In this document: piece after piece, positions 9,415 to 16,535 of the stretch
How the letters are laid out: each line of letters opens with the position of its first letter
Numbering within the stretch: position 1 is the first letter of the stretch
Assembly (NCBI RefSeq): GCF_014205055.1
Contig: NZ_JACHMS010000001.1
Coordinates: 3,472,001 to 3,536,000, forward strand
DNA: 64,000 nucleotides
Reading direction: 5' to 3'
DNA from: Streptomyces luteogriseus
GTDB lineage: Bacteria; Actinomycetota; Actinomycetes; Streptomycetales; Streptomycetaceae
Position numbers and translations under genes: made by a program
Notes under the pieces: model-generated
The model's database searches: none
What the model was told of the DNA's origin: nothing
The model's input: the letters and a program-made list of their open reading frames with translations, nothing else

Positions 9415-9443
9415 TTGGACGGCCTCCGGAGGCGGTGCATACT
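9415..9443 (+). promoter_or_regulatory. Probable sigma-HrdB promoter of the chorismate mutase transcript
   Basis: TTGGAC (9415-9420) and CATACT (9438-9443) are separated by exactly 17 bp. The expected start point, 7-8 nt further on, falls at or next to the ATG of the leader ORF at 9451, so the transcript would be leaderless. This is read directly from the sequence and has not been tested by start-site mapping. Confidence 0.6.
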
Positions 9444-9450
9444 TGCCCCC

Positions 9451-9522
9451 ATGCTCAAGCACCAGACGTTCGTCTTTACCTATGGCATCCGGCCCGCCGG
9501 ACGCCATGGTCGTGCTGCTTGA
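9451..9522 (+). CDS. Putative leader peptide (Phe/Tyr) of chorismate mutase
   Basis: This 23-residue ORF (MLKHQTFVFTYGIR..., stop 9520-9522) begins about 8 nt after a promoter -10, so it is probably translated from a leaderless mRNA. It has Phe7, Phe9 and Tyr11 in a row of seven residues. Phe9 and Tyr11 use TTT and TAT, codons that are rare in this G+C-rich genome. A 14-bp terminator hairpin follows 21 nt after its stop, and the chorismate mutase gene follows that. The layout matches ribosome-mediated attenuation responding to charged tRNA-Phe/Tyr. This is inference from layout and codon content. Confidence 0.55.
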   Translation: MLKHQTFVFTYGIRPAGRHGRAA

Positions 9523-9543
9523 GCAACTGACAAGCGACTTACC

Positions 9544-9576
9544 AGGCGCCCCGGGCCGACAAGGCCCGGGGCGCCT
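9544..9576 (+). terminator. Attenuator hairpin before chorismate mutase
   Basis: This is a perfect 14-bp inverted repeat (9544-9557 and 9563-9576) with a GACAA loop and no U tract, as is usual in Streptomyces. It sits between the leader ORF and the chorismate mutase start. An upstream hairpin (9484-9493 with 9496-9505) overlaps the leader codons after Tyr11. CGGCCC at 9490-9495 could instead pair with GGGCCG at 9553-9558, which would disrupt the terminator. Confidence 0.65.
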
Positions 9577-9631
9577 GTCGTCGTCCGGGCCCTGCCGCCC
9601 CGGGGCAGCCCCTGACCACCAGGAGCCCCTT

Positions 9632-9928
9632 ATGACCGCCATCGACGTGACCGGCGCCCGCACGACCGAGGCCGCCGACGTGATCACCGGAGCGCGCGAG
9701 CGGATCGACGCGCTCGACGACCGGATCATCGGCCTGATCCAGGAACGGGTGGCCGTCTCGGCCGTCATCCAGGAGGCACGGATCGCCTCCGGCGGCCGGC
9801 GCGTGAACCTCTCCCGTGAGATGGACGTCCTCGGCCACTACAGGGAGGCGCTGGGCAAGCCGGGCACCGCGCTCGCGATGACCCTGCTGGAGCTGTGCCG
9901 CGGCAAGATGTCAACTACCCGGCTCTAA
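9632..9928 (+). CDS. Chorismate mutase (AroQ class), 3' end altered by an IS insertion
   Basis: This 98-residue AroQ-type chorismate mutase converts chorismate to prephenate for Phe and Tyr synthesis. The helical core reads ARERIDALDDRIIGLIQER, then AVIQEARIASGGRRVNLSRE, with the conserved Arg, Lys/Arg and Glu set. AGGAG at 9621-9625, 6 nt before the ATG, fixes the start. The protein normally ends soon after LLELCRG. Here the last residues (STTRL) and the stop at 9926-9928 are encoded by the right end of the adjacent tnpB element, so the natural C-terminus was replaced with little loss. Confidence 0.93.
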   Translation: MTAIDVTGARTTEAADVITGARERIDALDDRIIGLIQERVAVSAVIQEARIASGGRRVNLSREMDVLGHYREALGKPGTALAMTLLELCRGKMSTTRL

Positions 9929-10050
9929 AGCGCCGGGCTTGCGCAACGGGCACCACTGGCGGTGATGCTTCGTTCGCGTCCAGCCCCGTCCCGCGGGCGC
10001 GGTGGTGGGGCGGGGGCCGTTGACTGGGCCCCGCGTCGCCACAACTCCCA
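9911..10050 (-). ncRNA. Predicted omega (right-end) guide RNA of TnpB
   Basis: In characterised TnpB elements, the guide scaffold overlaps the tnpB 3' end and finishes at the element's right end, with the flanking DNA as guide. Here the scaffold would end at 9911. The guide would be the complement of chorismate mutase codons at roughly 9891-9910. The extent is an inference; no promoter or processing site was identified. Confidence 0.4.
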
Positions 10051-11163
10051 CGCGCGGGCGCGGATGTTGCGGGAGCCGTTCCGGTCTGCGTGATCAACGA
10101 ATCCGCAGCACCGGCACGCGAACCAGGGCTGCGAGACCCGGTTCGCCTGGTCGATGTGCCCGCACTCGGCGCAGGTACGAGAGGTGTACGCCGGATCGAC
10201 GTACACCACCAGCACTCCCGCCTGCCGGGCCTTGTACGCGATGAAACTGCCCAGTTGGTGGAAGGACCAGCTGGAGTGGGTGGCCCGTTGGGGCTTTCGG
10301 AGCCGTACCCGTTCACGGATGCCCGTCAGATCCTCCAGGGCGATCCCGCGACCGGTGCGTTCAGCCTCGGCCACCACATGCTTCGCAATCTTGTGGTTGA
10401 TGTCCCTCGCCCGTCGCGCCTCCTGGCGCCTGCGTCTCGTCAGGCGACGCTTGGCGGACGGGGTGTTCTTCTTCTGGAGTTTGGTGCGCAGGGTCCGTTC
10501 CCGGATGCGGGCTCGGTTGATCTCGCGTCCGGCCATGATCTCGCCGTCGGAGGTCGTGGCAATGTTGACAATGCCCAGGTCGACGCCGAGGAAGTCGTGC
10601 GGATCGGTGTTCGGCTCGGGCTCGGGGACCTCACAGGTCGCCAGCAGGAACCACGTGCCGTCCCGGCACACCAGGTCCGACTCGCCCTTGCGGTACAGGG
10701 CCAGTGTGGCCAGCTGCTCCGGGGACGCGGTGAAGGCCACGTCCTTGATGCGCCCGGCCACGGTCCAGATCGAGACCCGCTGCCCGCCGATCTGCCAGGA
10801 CAGCATCCGATCGTCGTACGGCTGCGCACCTTCCGGCCGGAAGACGATCGGCTTCTCGGTGGCCTTCCGGTACCGCTTCGAGCCGGGCCTGCCCAGATTC
10901 CCCGCCGTCAGGTTCGCCTTCAGCGTGGCGTACGCGTCACACGTCTTCTTGATCACGTGCTGGGCGGCCTGCGCCCCCAGCCCCCACCGCGCCTTGACCT
11001 CGCCGTAGGCGTGCTCACGCAGCGCGAAGTTCCGCTTCACGTCCTTCTCGAACGCCACCCCGCTAGCCCAGGTGGCCGCCTCGTTGCAGGCGCGCAGAGT
11101 CGCCTCAAGTGCCGTCGCCTGCTCCGGCGTCGGCAGCAGCCTCACCTGCACGGTCAGCTTCAC
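9925..11163 (-). CDS. tnpB: RNA-guided nuclease/transposon protein TnpB
   Basis: The longest frame runs to 11307, but the GTG at 11163 (VKLTVQVRLLPTPEQ) is where TnpB homology begins, giving 412 residues. The RuvC-like triad is intact: Asp195 (GVDLGI), Glu277 (IALEDL) and Asp360 (HADRNGSRNI). A zinc ribbon lies between the last two (CAEC and CRCC). TnpB proteins use an RNA made from the element's right end to cut DNA beside a short motif, which favours retention of the element. The last 40 residues are low-complexity and coincide with the expected guide-RNA region, typical of tnpB genes. Confidence 0.93.
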   Translation of the reverse strand: MKLTVQVRLLPTPEQATALEATLRACNEAATWASGVAFEKDVKRNFALREHAYGEVKARWGLGAQAAQHVIKKTCDAYATLKANLTAGNLGRPGSKRYRKATEKPIVFRPEGAQPYDDRMLSWQIGGQRVSIWTVAGRIKDVAFTASPEQLATLALYRKGESDLVCRDGTWFLLATCEVPEPEPNTDPHDFLGVDLGIVNIATTSDGEIMAGREINRARIRERTLRTKLQKKNTPSAKRRLTRRRRQEARRARDINHKIAKHVVAEAERTGRGIALEDLTGIRERVRLRKPQRATHSSWSFHQLGSFIAYKARQAGVLVVYVDPAYTSRTCAECGHIDQANRVSQPWFACRCCGFVDHADRNGSRNIRARAWELWRRGAQSTAPAPPPRPRDGAGRERSITASGARCASPAL

Positions 11164-11267
11164 GATCACCCAACGTACACACACGTACGACCACCCACCG
11201 CATGTTCCCCTTTTGATCAGCCGACCGGGTGAACCCGTCATCGCGCGCCCTCCGGCTCCGCCGAAGA

Positions 11268-11293
11268 ATCCCCAGGGCTGTACCCCTGGGGAT
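11268..11293. repeat. Left-end hairpin of the tnpB element
   Basis: A perfect 10-bp inverted repeat, ATCCCCAGGG/CCCTGGGGAT, has a 6-nt loop and lies 105 bp upstream of the tnpB GTG start. Its location and form match the subterminal left-end hairpin that TnpA recognises in IS200/IS605 elements. Confidence 0.6.
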
Positions 11294-11330
11294 GGTCGCA
11301 AGAACAAGCTGAAACCGCACTCATGGGACA

Positions 11331-11770
11331 GACGTACGCCCCCGCCTCACCCGTACGGCGCGTGACCGTCCCGGAGCCGCATCGTTGGTCCCGGTGTCCG
11401 TGCCAGCCAGGCGCGGGCCCGAAAGAACCACGCGTGGCTCACTGGGGCGATGAGACGCACGGATCGTGCCGTGCGTCGTGGGACCTCGCTCCAGGGAGTG
11501 ACCGGACGGCAGGGGACAGCAGCCCGGTCACCCAAGAGAACGGCCGGCTCCGGGGACGCCCGGGGCCGACCGGCGGACCTTGCATAAATGCACAAGTCCG
11601 GGTCAAACGGTTGCGGGCGCCGCGTTCATCAAGCACGATGCCTACACGGTCCAAGTCCCCCAGCGGGCACCCGCATTACCCCAATGCCAGAGGTACAGAC
11701 CAGCGGCGCACCCCCCCCCCGGCGCCGCTTCCAGGCACCGGCGCAGCCCTGACGTCGGTGCTGACGAGAA
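11331..11770. other. Gene-free region with palindrome and C10 tract
   Basis: About 440 bp hold no credible gene; the open frames lack codon bias and homology. Two features stand out. A palindromic TTGCATAAATGCACAA-like site at 11579-11596 resembles Streptomyces ARG boxes, and a run of ten C residues lies at 11711-11720. The region separates the tnpB element from the next conserved gene and may include debris of the region originally downstream of chorismate mutase. Confidence 0.4.
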
Positions 11771-11805
11771 GAAGGGCCCTGCGGCTCCACCCCGCAGGGC
11801 CCTTC
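11771..11805 (-). terminator. Terminator after the 389-residue membrane protein gene
   Basis: A perfect 14-bp stem (11771-11784 with 11792-11805) has a 7-nt loop and starts 8 bp past the stop of the minus-strand gene ending at 11813. There is no U tract, as usual in this genus. Confidence 0.75.
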
Positions 11806-11812
11806 GCTCGGC

Positions 11813-12982
11813 TCAGGTGCGGGTCACCGTCCCGCAGTCGCCGCCGTCGCCGTGTTCGAGGGGCTTGCTCCGGTCGTACGGGTCCGTCGCCGGGCCGCTC
11901 GGGTCAGGGCCCGCGGACGTGCTCGACGCGAACTCCGGGTGCAGGTAGCCGTCGTAGACGAAGCAGGAGGAGTTGCCTATCTCCTGGTCGTAGTTCATCA
12001 GGAGCAGGCGGCCGGGGGTGACCTTGTAGCGGGCGGGGTCGGCGACTTCGACGTCGAGGACCCGGCGCACGATGGTGCGGGTGACCTCGGTGGGGCCGTC
12101 CGCCCGGACGACGGGGTAGACGAAGGTGTAGTCGGCGTGCACCGCCACGCCTCCTTGCGTGCCCTTCTTGATCGTCATGTGCCCGCGGGTCTTGATCACG
12201 TCGCCGGCCGGCCGCACCTTGGCGGGGTCGAAGCGGCTGAACAGCGTCACCGGGTCGTGCTTCCTGCTCGGGGAGCGCAGCCCGGTGTCGAGGTCGTCGA
12301 GGAGCCCGGGCTGCTTGGGGTCGAGCACGGAGAGCGCGGCCTCGGGGCGGGCCCCGCGCACGGCCTTCGGGTCAAGATTGGCCCCGACCAGCAGCTTCTT
12401 CGTCAGTTTCAGCGCCTGTTCCACCCGGTCCGCGGAGACCGCGCCGACGGCCTTCGCCTCCGGCAGGACGATGCCGGCCTCGCCGTCGGCCCAGCGCTCG
12501 GCCGGGGAGCCGGCGAAGGGCCGGTCCAGGGTGGGGGTTTCGGGGTCCGACGCACCCGGAGCGGCGGTGGGGGCGGCCGTCTCGTCGGGCAGCGGTGAGG
12601 CCTCCGCGGCCTCGGACTCCCCGGGGCCGAAGGGGTCGCCGGGCAGCAGCGACGGCTTCAGGGCCACCAGCACCACGGCGGCGGTGACCACCACGCCGAG
12701 GACGGCCCACAGCTTGCGTCGCCGGGCGGCCCTGCCGTCCATCTCCTGCCAGGCGGGACCGGTACGCCACCCCGGCGGCAGCTCGCCCCGGGTGTCCTGC
12801 TCACGCAGCCGCTCGGTGACCATACGGGCTCGGGCGGACGGTTCCTTGGGGGCGGAGGAACGGATGTCGCGTTCGCTGTCCTCGAGGAACTTCTCCCACA
12901 TGTCGTCGGGTATGGACGACGAGGAGGAGCCGCCTTCTTCACCGGGGCCGGGTCTGGGCCCTTCTGACGGTCTGTCGGCCAT
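11813..12982 (-). CDS. Single-pass membrane protein, conserved hypothetical
   Basis: The first about 85 of its 389 residues are hydrophilic and acidic/basic (DDMWEKFLEDSERDI, SARARMVTERLREQD). One membrane helix follows (LWAVLGVVVTAAVVLVAL), then a Pro/Glu/Ala linker and a C-terminal extracytoplasmic domain of about 220 residues. That domain contains MTIKKGTQGGVAVHADYTFVYPVV and two cysteines (SSCFVYDG, GDCGTV). The topology suggests a cell-envelope sensor or assembly factor, but I do not recognise the family and no function is assigned. Confidence 0.75.
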   Translation of the reverse strand: MADRPSEGPRPGPGEEGGSSSSSIPDDMWEKFLEDSERDIRSSAPKEPSARARMVTERLREQDTRGELPPGWRTGPAWQEMDGRAARRRKLWAVLGVVVTAAVVLVALKPSLLPGDPFGPGESEAAEASPLPDETAAPTAAPGASDPETPTLDRPFAGSPAERWADGEAGIVLPEAKAVGAVSADRVEQALKLTKKLLVGANLDPKAVRGARPEAALSVLDPKQPGLLDDLDTGLRSPSRKHDPVTLFSRFDPAKVRPAGDVIKTRGHMTIKKGTQGGVAVHADYTFVYPVVRADGPTEVTRTIVRRVLDVEVADPARYKVTPGRLLLMNYDQEIGNSSCFVYDGYLHPEFASSTSAGPDPSGPATDPYDRSKPLEHGDGGDCGTVTRT

Positions 12983-13062
12983 GATTCTTCGCGCTTTCTC
13001 GTGATCTCCTGTCGGACGGCCGAGCGTACGTCAGCCCTCGGACACGGACCCGCGTGTCGTCG

Positions 13063-13399
13063 TCATTGCTCCACCGGGTCCGGCCTGTCGGGACCGAACC
13101 AGGACTCCGGCCTGCCCTCCGAGACATACGGCAGGGCATCGAAGCGGACCGGGCCAGTCGAGAGTGCGGTAGGTCTCCACCGTCTCGGCGACCCACTTCC
13201 CGAGACTCCAGACCGGGTGAGCGGGATGGTCGAAGTGCAGGTGGAAGTTGATCCGGACCGGCTCGTACCCGTCGATGAACTCCTTGTAGTCATCAGGGAA
13301 CCCGACGCCCAGCTCGCGTTCCAGGGGCGTCCACGCCTCCGGGCTCCTTCGGTGCGGCGGTGCGCCCAGTAGCGCGGCCAGCCTCTCCCTGTCACTCAT
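13063..13399 (-). pseudogene. SMI1/KNR4 (SUKH) family gene with a frameshift
   Basis: The start is excellent (AGGAGGTGA just before the ATG at 13399). The first about 80 residues are a clear SUKH N-half: LERELGVGFPDDYKEFIDGYE, then HPAHPVWSLGKWVAETVE. After YRTLDWPGP the frame runs into unrelated sequence and stops at 13031. Shifting frame at this point restores family-like residues (GPVRFDALPYVSEG, stop 13063-13065). A single-base frameshift near 13155-13165 plus 3' loss is the simplest reading. SUKH proteins are often immunity proteins for contact-dependent toxins; no toxin gene is nearby. Confidence 0.6.
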
Positions 13400-13637
13400 A
13401 TGTCACCTCCTGGGGCATTCGGCAGGCCCTGTGGTGGTACCGCCCGGGACCTCGTGCGCCGCGCCGACAGGTCTGTGACGCAGGACACATAAAGTCCTTG
13501 TTAGGGCCAGCACAACCATTCACTGTCTTCACTGATCAAACACGGCGTACCAAGGGCCACTCCCGCGCCCCACACGCGGAGGCCTCCCCCAACGTTCGTA
13601 CCGCATCCCGCGGTACGCCGGACTCTCCGAGGTCTTC

Positions 13638-14618
13638 ATGAAGCTTCGCCGCGCCATGGCAGCAGCGGCCGCTACGGCGGTCATAGCCCCGGTGGCACTG
13701 CTCGCGGCACCGGCCGCGTACGCGACCGACGAAACGACGCCCACGCCGAGCGCGTCGGTGAGCGAGTCCGCTCCCGAGACGTCGCCCTCGCCGTCGGTGA
13801 GCGAGTCCGCTCCCGAGACGTCGCCGGCTCCGAGCACGTCCGTGAGCGAGTCCGCTCCCGAGACGTCCAGCTCGCCGAGCGCGTCCGCCAGCGTGTCCTC
13901 CCCGGCGCCCAGCGCCTCCGAGCCCGAGGAGTCGGAGTCCCCCGACCCCGAGCCGTCGGTGTGCGAGGACACCAAGGTCGACGTCAGCATCTCCGGCCTG
14001 CCCGGCAAGATCGCGGCGGGCAGCGGCTGGCACAAGTTCTCGCTGAACGTGCTGAACAACTCCGACTCCACGCTGAACGACCTCGACTTCTTCGCCGGGG
14101 CCTCCCCCGACAAGAACGGCGAGGAGCTGTTCACCAGCAAGCAGGTCCAGCTCCAGGCCTGGGACCCCGCGGACAAGACCTGGGTCGACCTCAACGAGGG
14201 CGGCTACGCGGTCGGCTACGTCGGCTACACCGACGAGCTGAAGCCCGAGTACGAGGTCGACATCCCGCTGCGCCTCAACGTCAGCAAGTCCGCCCCGGTC
14301 GGCGCCGGCTTCTCGCTCGGCGCGACGATCTACGGCGACAACGACGCCGAGTGCACCGGCTTCGGCGACGTGTCGTACAAGTTCCAGATCGTCTCCGCCG
14401 GTACCGACACCGGCGGCACCAAGCCGCAGGAAGGCGGCAAGGCCCCCGTCACCGACGAGAAGCCGAGCGGCAACACCCCGGAGGTCACCGGCAGCCTCGC
14501 CGAGACCGGCTCCAGCTCCGCCCTGCCGATGATCAGCCTCGTCGGCGGTGCCGCGGTCGTCGCCGGTGCCGGCGCGATCTTCGTGGTCCGTCGCCGCAAG
14601 GCCGGCGTCCAGGCGTAA
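13638..14618 (+). CDS. Sortase-anchored (LAETG) surface protein
   Basis: This 326-residue exported protein has a signal peptide of about 30 residues (MKLRRAMAA..AAPAAYA). A Ser/Glu/Thr/Pro-rich stalk with three copies of SVSESAPETS follows, then a beta-rich domain of about 160 residues (CEDTKVDVSISGLPGKI to YKFQIVSAG) with two Cys. The C-terminal sorting signal is LAETG, a hydrophobic helix and an RRRK tail. LAxTG is the motif used by class E sortases in Streptomyces, which attach proteins such as long chaplins to the wall. No sortase gene is in the window. The ligand is unknown. Confidence 0.85.
   Translation: MKLRRAMAAAAATAVIAPVALLAAPAAYATDETTPTPSASVSESAPETSPSPSVSESAPETSPAPSTSVSESAPETSSSPSASASVSSPAPSASEPEESESPDPEPSVCEDTKVDVSISGLPGKIAAGSGWHKFSLNVLNNSDSTLNDLDFFAGASPDKNGEELFTSKQVQLQAWDPADKTWVDLNEGGYAVGYVGYTDELKPEYEVDIPLRLNVSKSAPVGAGFSLGATIYGDNDAECTGFGDVSYKFQIVSAGTDTGGTKPQEGGKAPVTDEKPSGNTPEVTGSLAETGSSSALPMISLVGGAAVVAGAGAIFVVRRRKAGVQA
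13755..13867 (+). repeat. Direct repeats encoding the Ser/Glu/Pro stalk
   Basis: A unit of about 27-32 bp (GTGAGCGAGTCCGCTCCCGA core) occurs at 13755-13786, 13794-13825 and 13841-13867. The copies are almost identical at DNA level. The repeat number is likely to vary among strains and would lengthen or shorten the surface stalk. Confidence 0.8.
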
Positions 14619-14651
14619 GCCACAGCGGCCGACAGGCCGTTGCACCAAGCA

Positions 14652-14695
14652 GAAGAGGGACCTGCGCTCGGAGGGGGGCGCAGGTCCCTCTTCTG
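14652..14695. terminator. Bidirectional terminator between convergent genes
   Basis: A 17-bp perfect stem (14652-14668 with 14679-14695) and 10-nt loop lie between the surface-protein gene and the convergent GMC oxidoreductase gene. It can serve both strands. Confidence 0.85.
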
Positions 14696-14709
14696 TCTTC
14701 CCGGGTCGC

Positions 14710-16497
14710 TCAGTTCTTCGGCGGTACGGCCGGCATGCCGAGGAACGGCAGCCGCAGCGCGCCGAACGCCTCCGCCGGGACGGCCGGGGACTTCGGCTCG
14801 ACGGGCTGGAGCCGCTCGTAGGCCGTGCCCTGCTGCGGGCGCGGGTCCTCCTCGCCCTTGTTGGGCCAGTACGACATCGCCCGCTCGGCCTGGGCGGTGA
14901 TGGTGAGGGACGGATTGACGCCCAGGTTCGCGGAGACCGCGGCGCCGTCGACGACCGAGATGCCGGGGTGGCCGTAGAGGCGGTGGTACGGGTCGATCAC
15001 GCCGGACTCGCGGGAGTCGCCGATCGGGCAGCCGCCCAGGAAGTGGGCGGTGAGCGGGGTGCCCATCAGTTCGCCGACGTTGGAGCCCGCGAAGCCGTTG
15101 ATCTCGGCGGCCAGCGCCGACGCGCCCTCCGTCGCGGCCTTGATCTGCTTCGGGTTCGGGGCGCCGTGCCCCTGGCGGGCGGTGAGCAGTCCGCGGCCCA
15201 CACCCGACGGTTTCACGTACGTCGTCAGGGAGTTGTCCAGCGACTGCATCACCAGGCCGATGATGGTCCGCTCCGACCAGCGGCGGTTCGACAGCGAGCG
15301 CAGTACCAGCAGCGGGTGCTTCGCCGCGTTGGCAAGGAAGCCCAGGACCCGCGAACTGCCCGAGTTCGTCCCCGCGTACGGCACCTGGAGGATGGACAGG
15401 CCGCCCATCGAGTTGGAGCCCTTGCCGTAGCGGACCGGCTCGATGTGGGTGTTGGCGTCGGGGTGGATGGAGGACGTGATGGCCACGCCCCGGGTGAAGT
15501 CGGCCTTGGGCGCGCCGTGCGCCTTGCGGTAGCGCCGGTCGTCGGTCTGGGCGCCGACCAGGGCCTCGGAGTTGGTGCGGGTCAGCTCACCCAGCTTGTC
15601 CGAGAGGTACGGCAGCCGGCCGCCCGCCTTCATGCGGTGCAGCAGGGTCTGGGTGCCGTAGGTGCCGGCGGCGAGGACCACCCGCTGCGCCGTGTAGGTG
15701 CGGCCCTTCTTCTTGCCGCGGTCGTCGGTGGGCAGGGTGGCGACGGCGTAGCCGCCGCGCGAGTCGTCGGTGACCGACACGACCGTGGTCATGGGGTGGA
15801 CGACCGCGCCCGCCTTCTCGGCGAGGTGCAGGTAGTTCTCGTTGAGGGTGTTCTTGGCGCCGTGGCGGCAGCCGGTCATGCACTCGCCGCACTCCGCGCA
15901 GGCCTTGCGGGACGGGCCCGCGCCGCCGAAGTACGGGTCGGGCACCTCCTGGCCCGGCTTGGCCTTCGCCGAGCCGTCGGCGTCCTCGCCGTCGCCGAAG
16001 AAGACGCCGACCGGGGCCATGTGGAAGGAGTCGCCGCAGCCCATGCGCTCCGCGGCGGCCTTCAGATGGACGTCGGAGGGGGTCATGGTCGGGTTGAGCC
16101 GCACGCCCAGCATGCGCCGGGCCTGGTCGTAGTACGGCGCCAGCTCGTCCTGCCAGTCGGTGATGTCACGCCACTGGGGGTCCTCGAAGAACGGCTTCGG
16201 CGGGACATAGAGGGTGTTGGCGTAGTTCAGGGAGCCGCCGCCGACGCCCGCGCCGGCCAGGACCATGACGTTGCCCAGCAGATGGATGCGCTGGATGCCG
16301 TACATGCCGAGCTTCGGGGCCCAGAGGTAGTTCTTGAGGTCCCAGGAGTTCTTCGGGAGGGTCTCGCGGGTGAAGCGCCGGCCGGCCTCAAGGACGCCGA
16401 CCTTGTATCCCTTTTCCGTGAGGCGCAGGGCGGTCACCGAGCCGCCGAAGCCGGAACCCACGACGATGACGTCGTAGTCGTAAGCGTCCTGAGGCAC
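14710..16497 (-). CDS. GMC-type FAD oxidoreductase (cholesterol-oxidase-like)
   Basis: This 595-residue protein has an N-terminal FAD-binding fold (DVIVVGSGFGGSVTALRL, then EAGRRF). A Cys-rich segment follows (CAECGECMTGCRHGAKNTL). The C-terminal GMC motif has LGGCPIG and HRLYGHPGISVVDGAA. Its position beside guaB/guaB3 corresponds to M. tuberculosis Rv3409c, annotated as ChoD, whose cholesterol-oxidase activity is doubtful. The natural substrate is therefore uncertain; a sterol-like or lipid alcohol is likely. It is 38 bp downstream of an aldehyde dehydrogenase and probably co-transcribed, suggesting alcohol-to-aldehyde-to-acid oxidation. Confidence 0.88.
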   Translation of the reverse strand: MPQDAYDYDVIVVGSGFGGSVTALRLTEKGYKVGVLEAGRRFTRETLPKNSWDLKNYLWAPKLGMYGIQRIHLLGNVMVLAGAGVGGGSLNYANTLYVPPKPFFEDPQWRDITDWQDELAPYYDQARRMLGVRLNPTMTPSDVHLKAAAERMGCGDSFHMAPVGVFFGDGEDADGSAKAKPGQEVPDPYFGGAGPSRKACAECGECMTGCRHGAKNTLNENYLHLAEKAGAVVHPMTTVVSVTDDSRGGYAVATLPTDDRGKKKGRTYTAQRVVLAAGTYGTQTLLHRMKAGGRLPYLSDKLGELTRTNSEALVGAQTDDRRYRKAHGAPKADFTRGVAITSSIHPDANTHIEPVRYGKGSNSMGGLSILQVPYAGTNSGSSRVLGFLANAAKHPLLVLRSLSNRRWSERTIIGLVMQSLDNSLTTYVKPSGVGRGLLTARQGHGAPNPKQIKAATEGASALAAEINGFAGSNVGELMGTPLTAHFLGGCPIGDSRESGVIDPYHRLYGHPGISVVDGAAVSANLGVNPSLTITAQAERAMSYWPNKGEEDPRPQQGTAYERLQPVEPKSPAVPAEAFGALRLPFLGMPAVPPKN

Positions 16498-16535
16498 GTG
16501 CCGTCTCCCCTTTGAGTGGCTGAAGCGAGGATCGT

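Larger units (their letters stand above)
9911..11293 (-). mobile_element. IS200/IS605-family (IS1341-type) element with tnpB only
   Basis: The element lies on the minus strand. Its right end is marked by TCAAC at 9911 followed by a CCCGGC/GCCGGG hairpin (9918-9937). Its left end is marked by a 10-bp hairpin (11268-11277 with 11284-11293, loop CTGTAC). As in this family, the ends are subterminal hairpins rather than inverted repeats. No tnpA is present, so movement would need a TnpA in trans. The exact outer left boundary is uncertain and may lie up to about 11330. The right end interrupts the 3' end of the chorismate mutase gene. Confidence 0.75.

Noticed and set aside
10090..11232. 380-residue plus-strand open frame inside the tnpB element
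   Set aside because: Mirror frame of tnpB with no homology. A tnpA gene was looked for here and not found.
13755..13867. Spaced repeats in the surface protein gene as a CRISPR array
   Set aside because: The copies are in frame, encode a regular stalk and have spacers of 7-15 bp that are not variable spacers. No cas genes are present.
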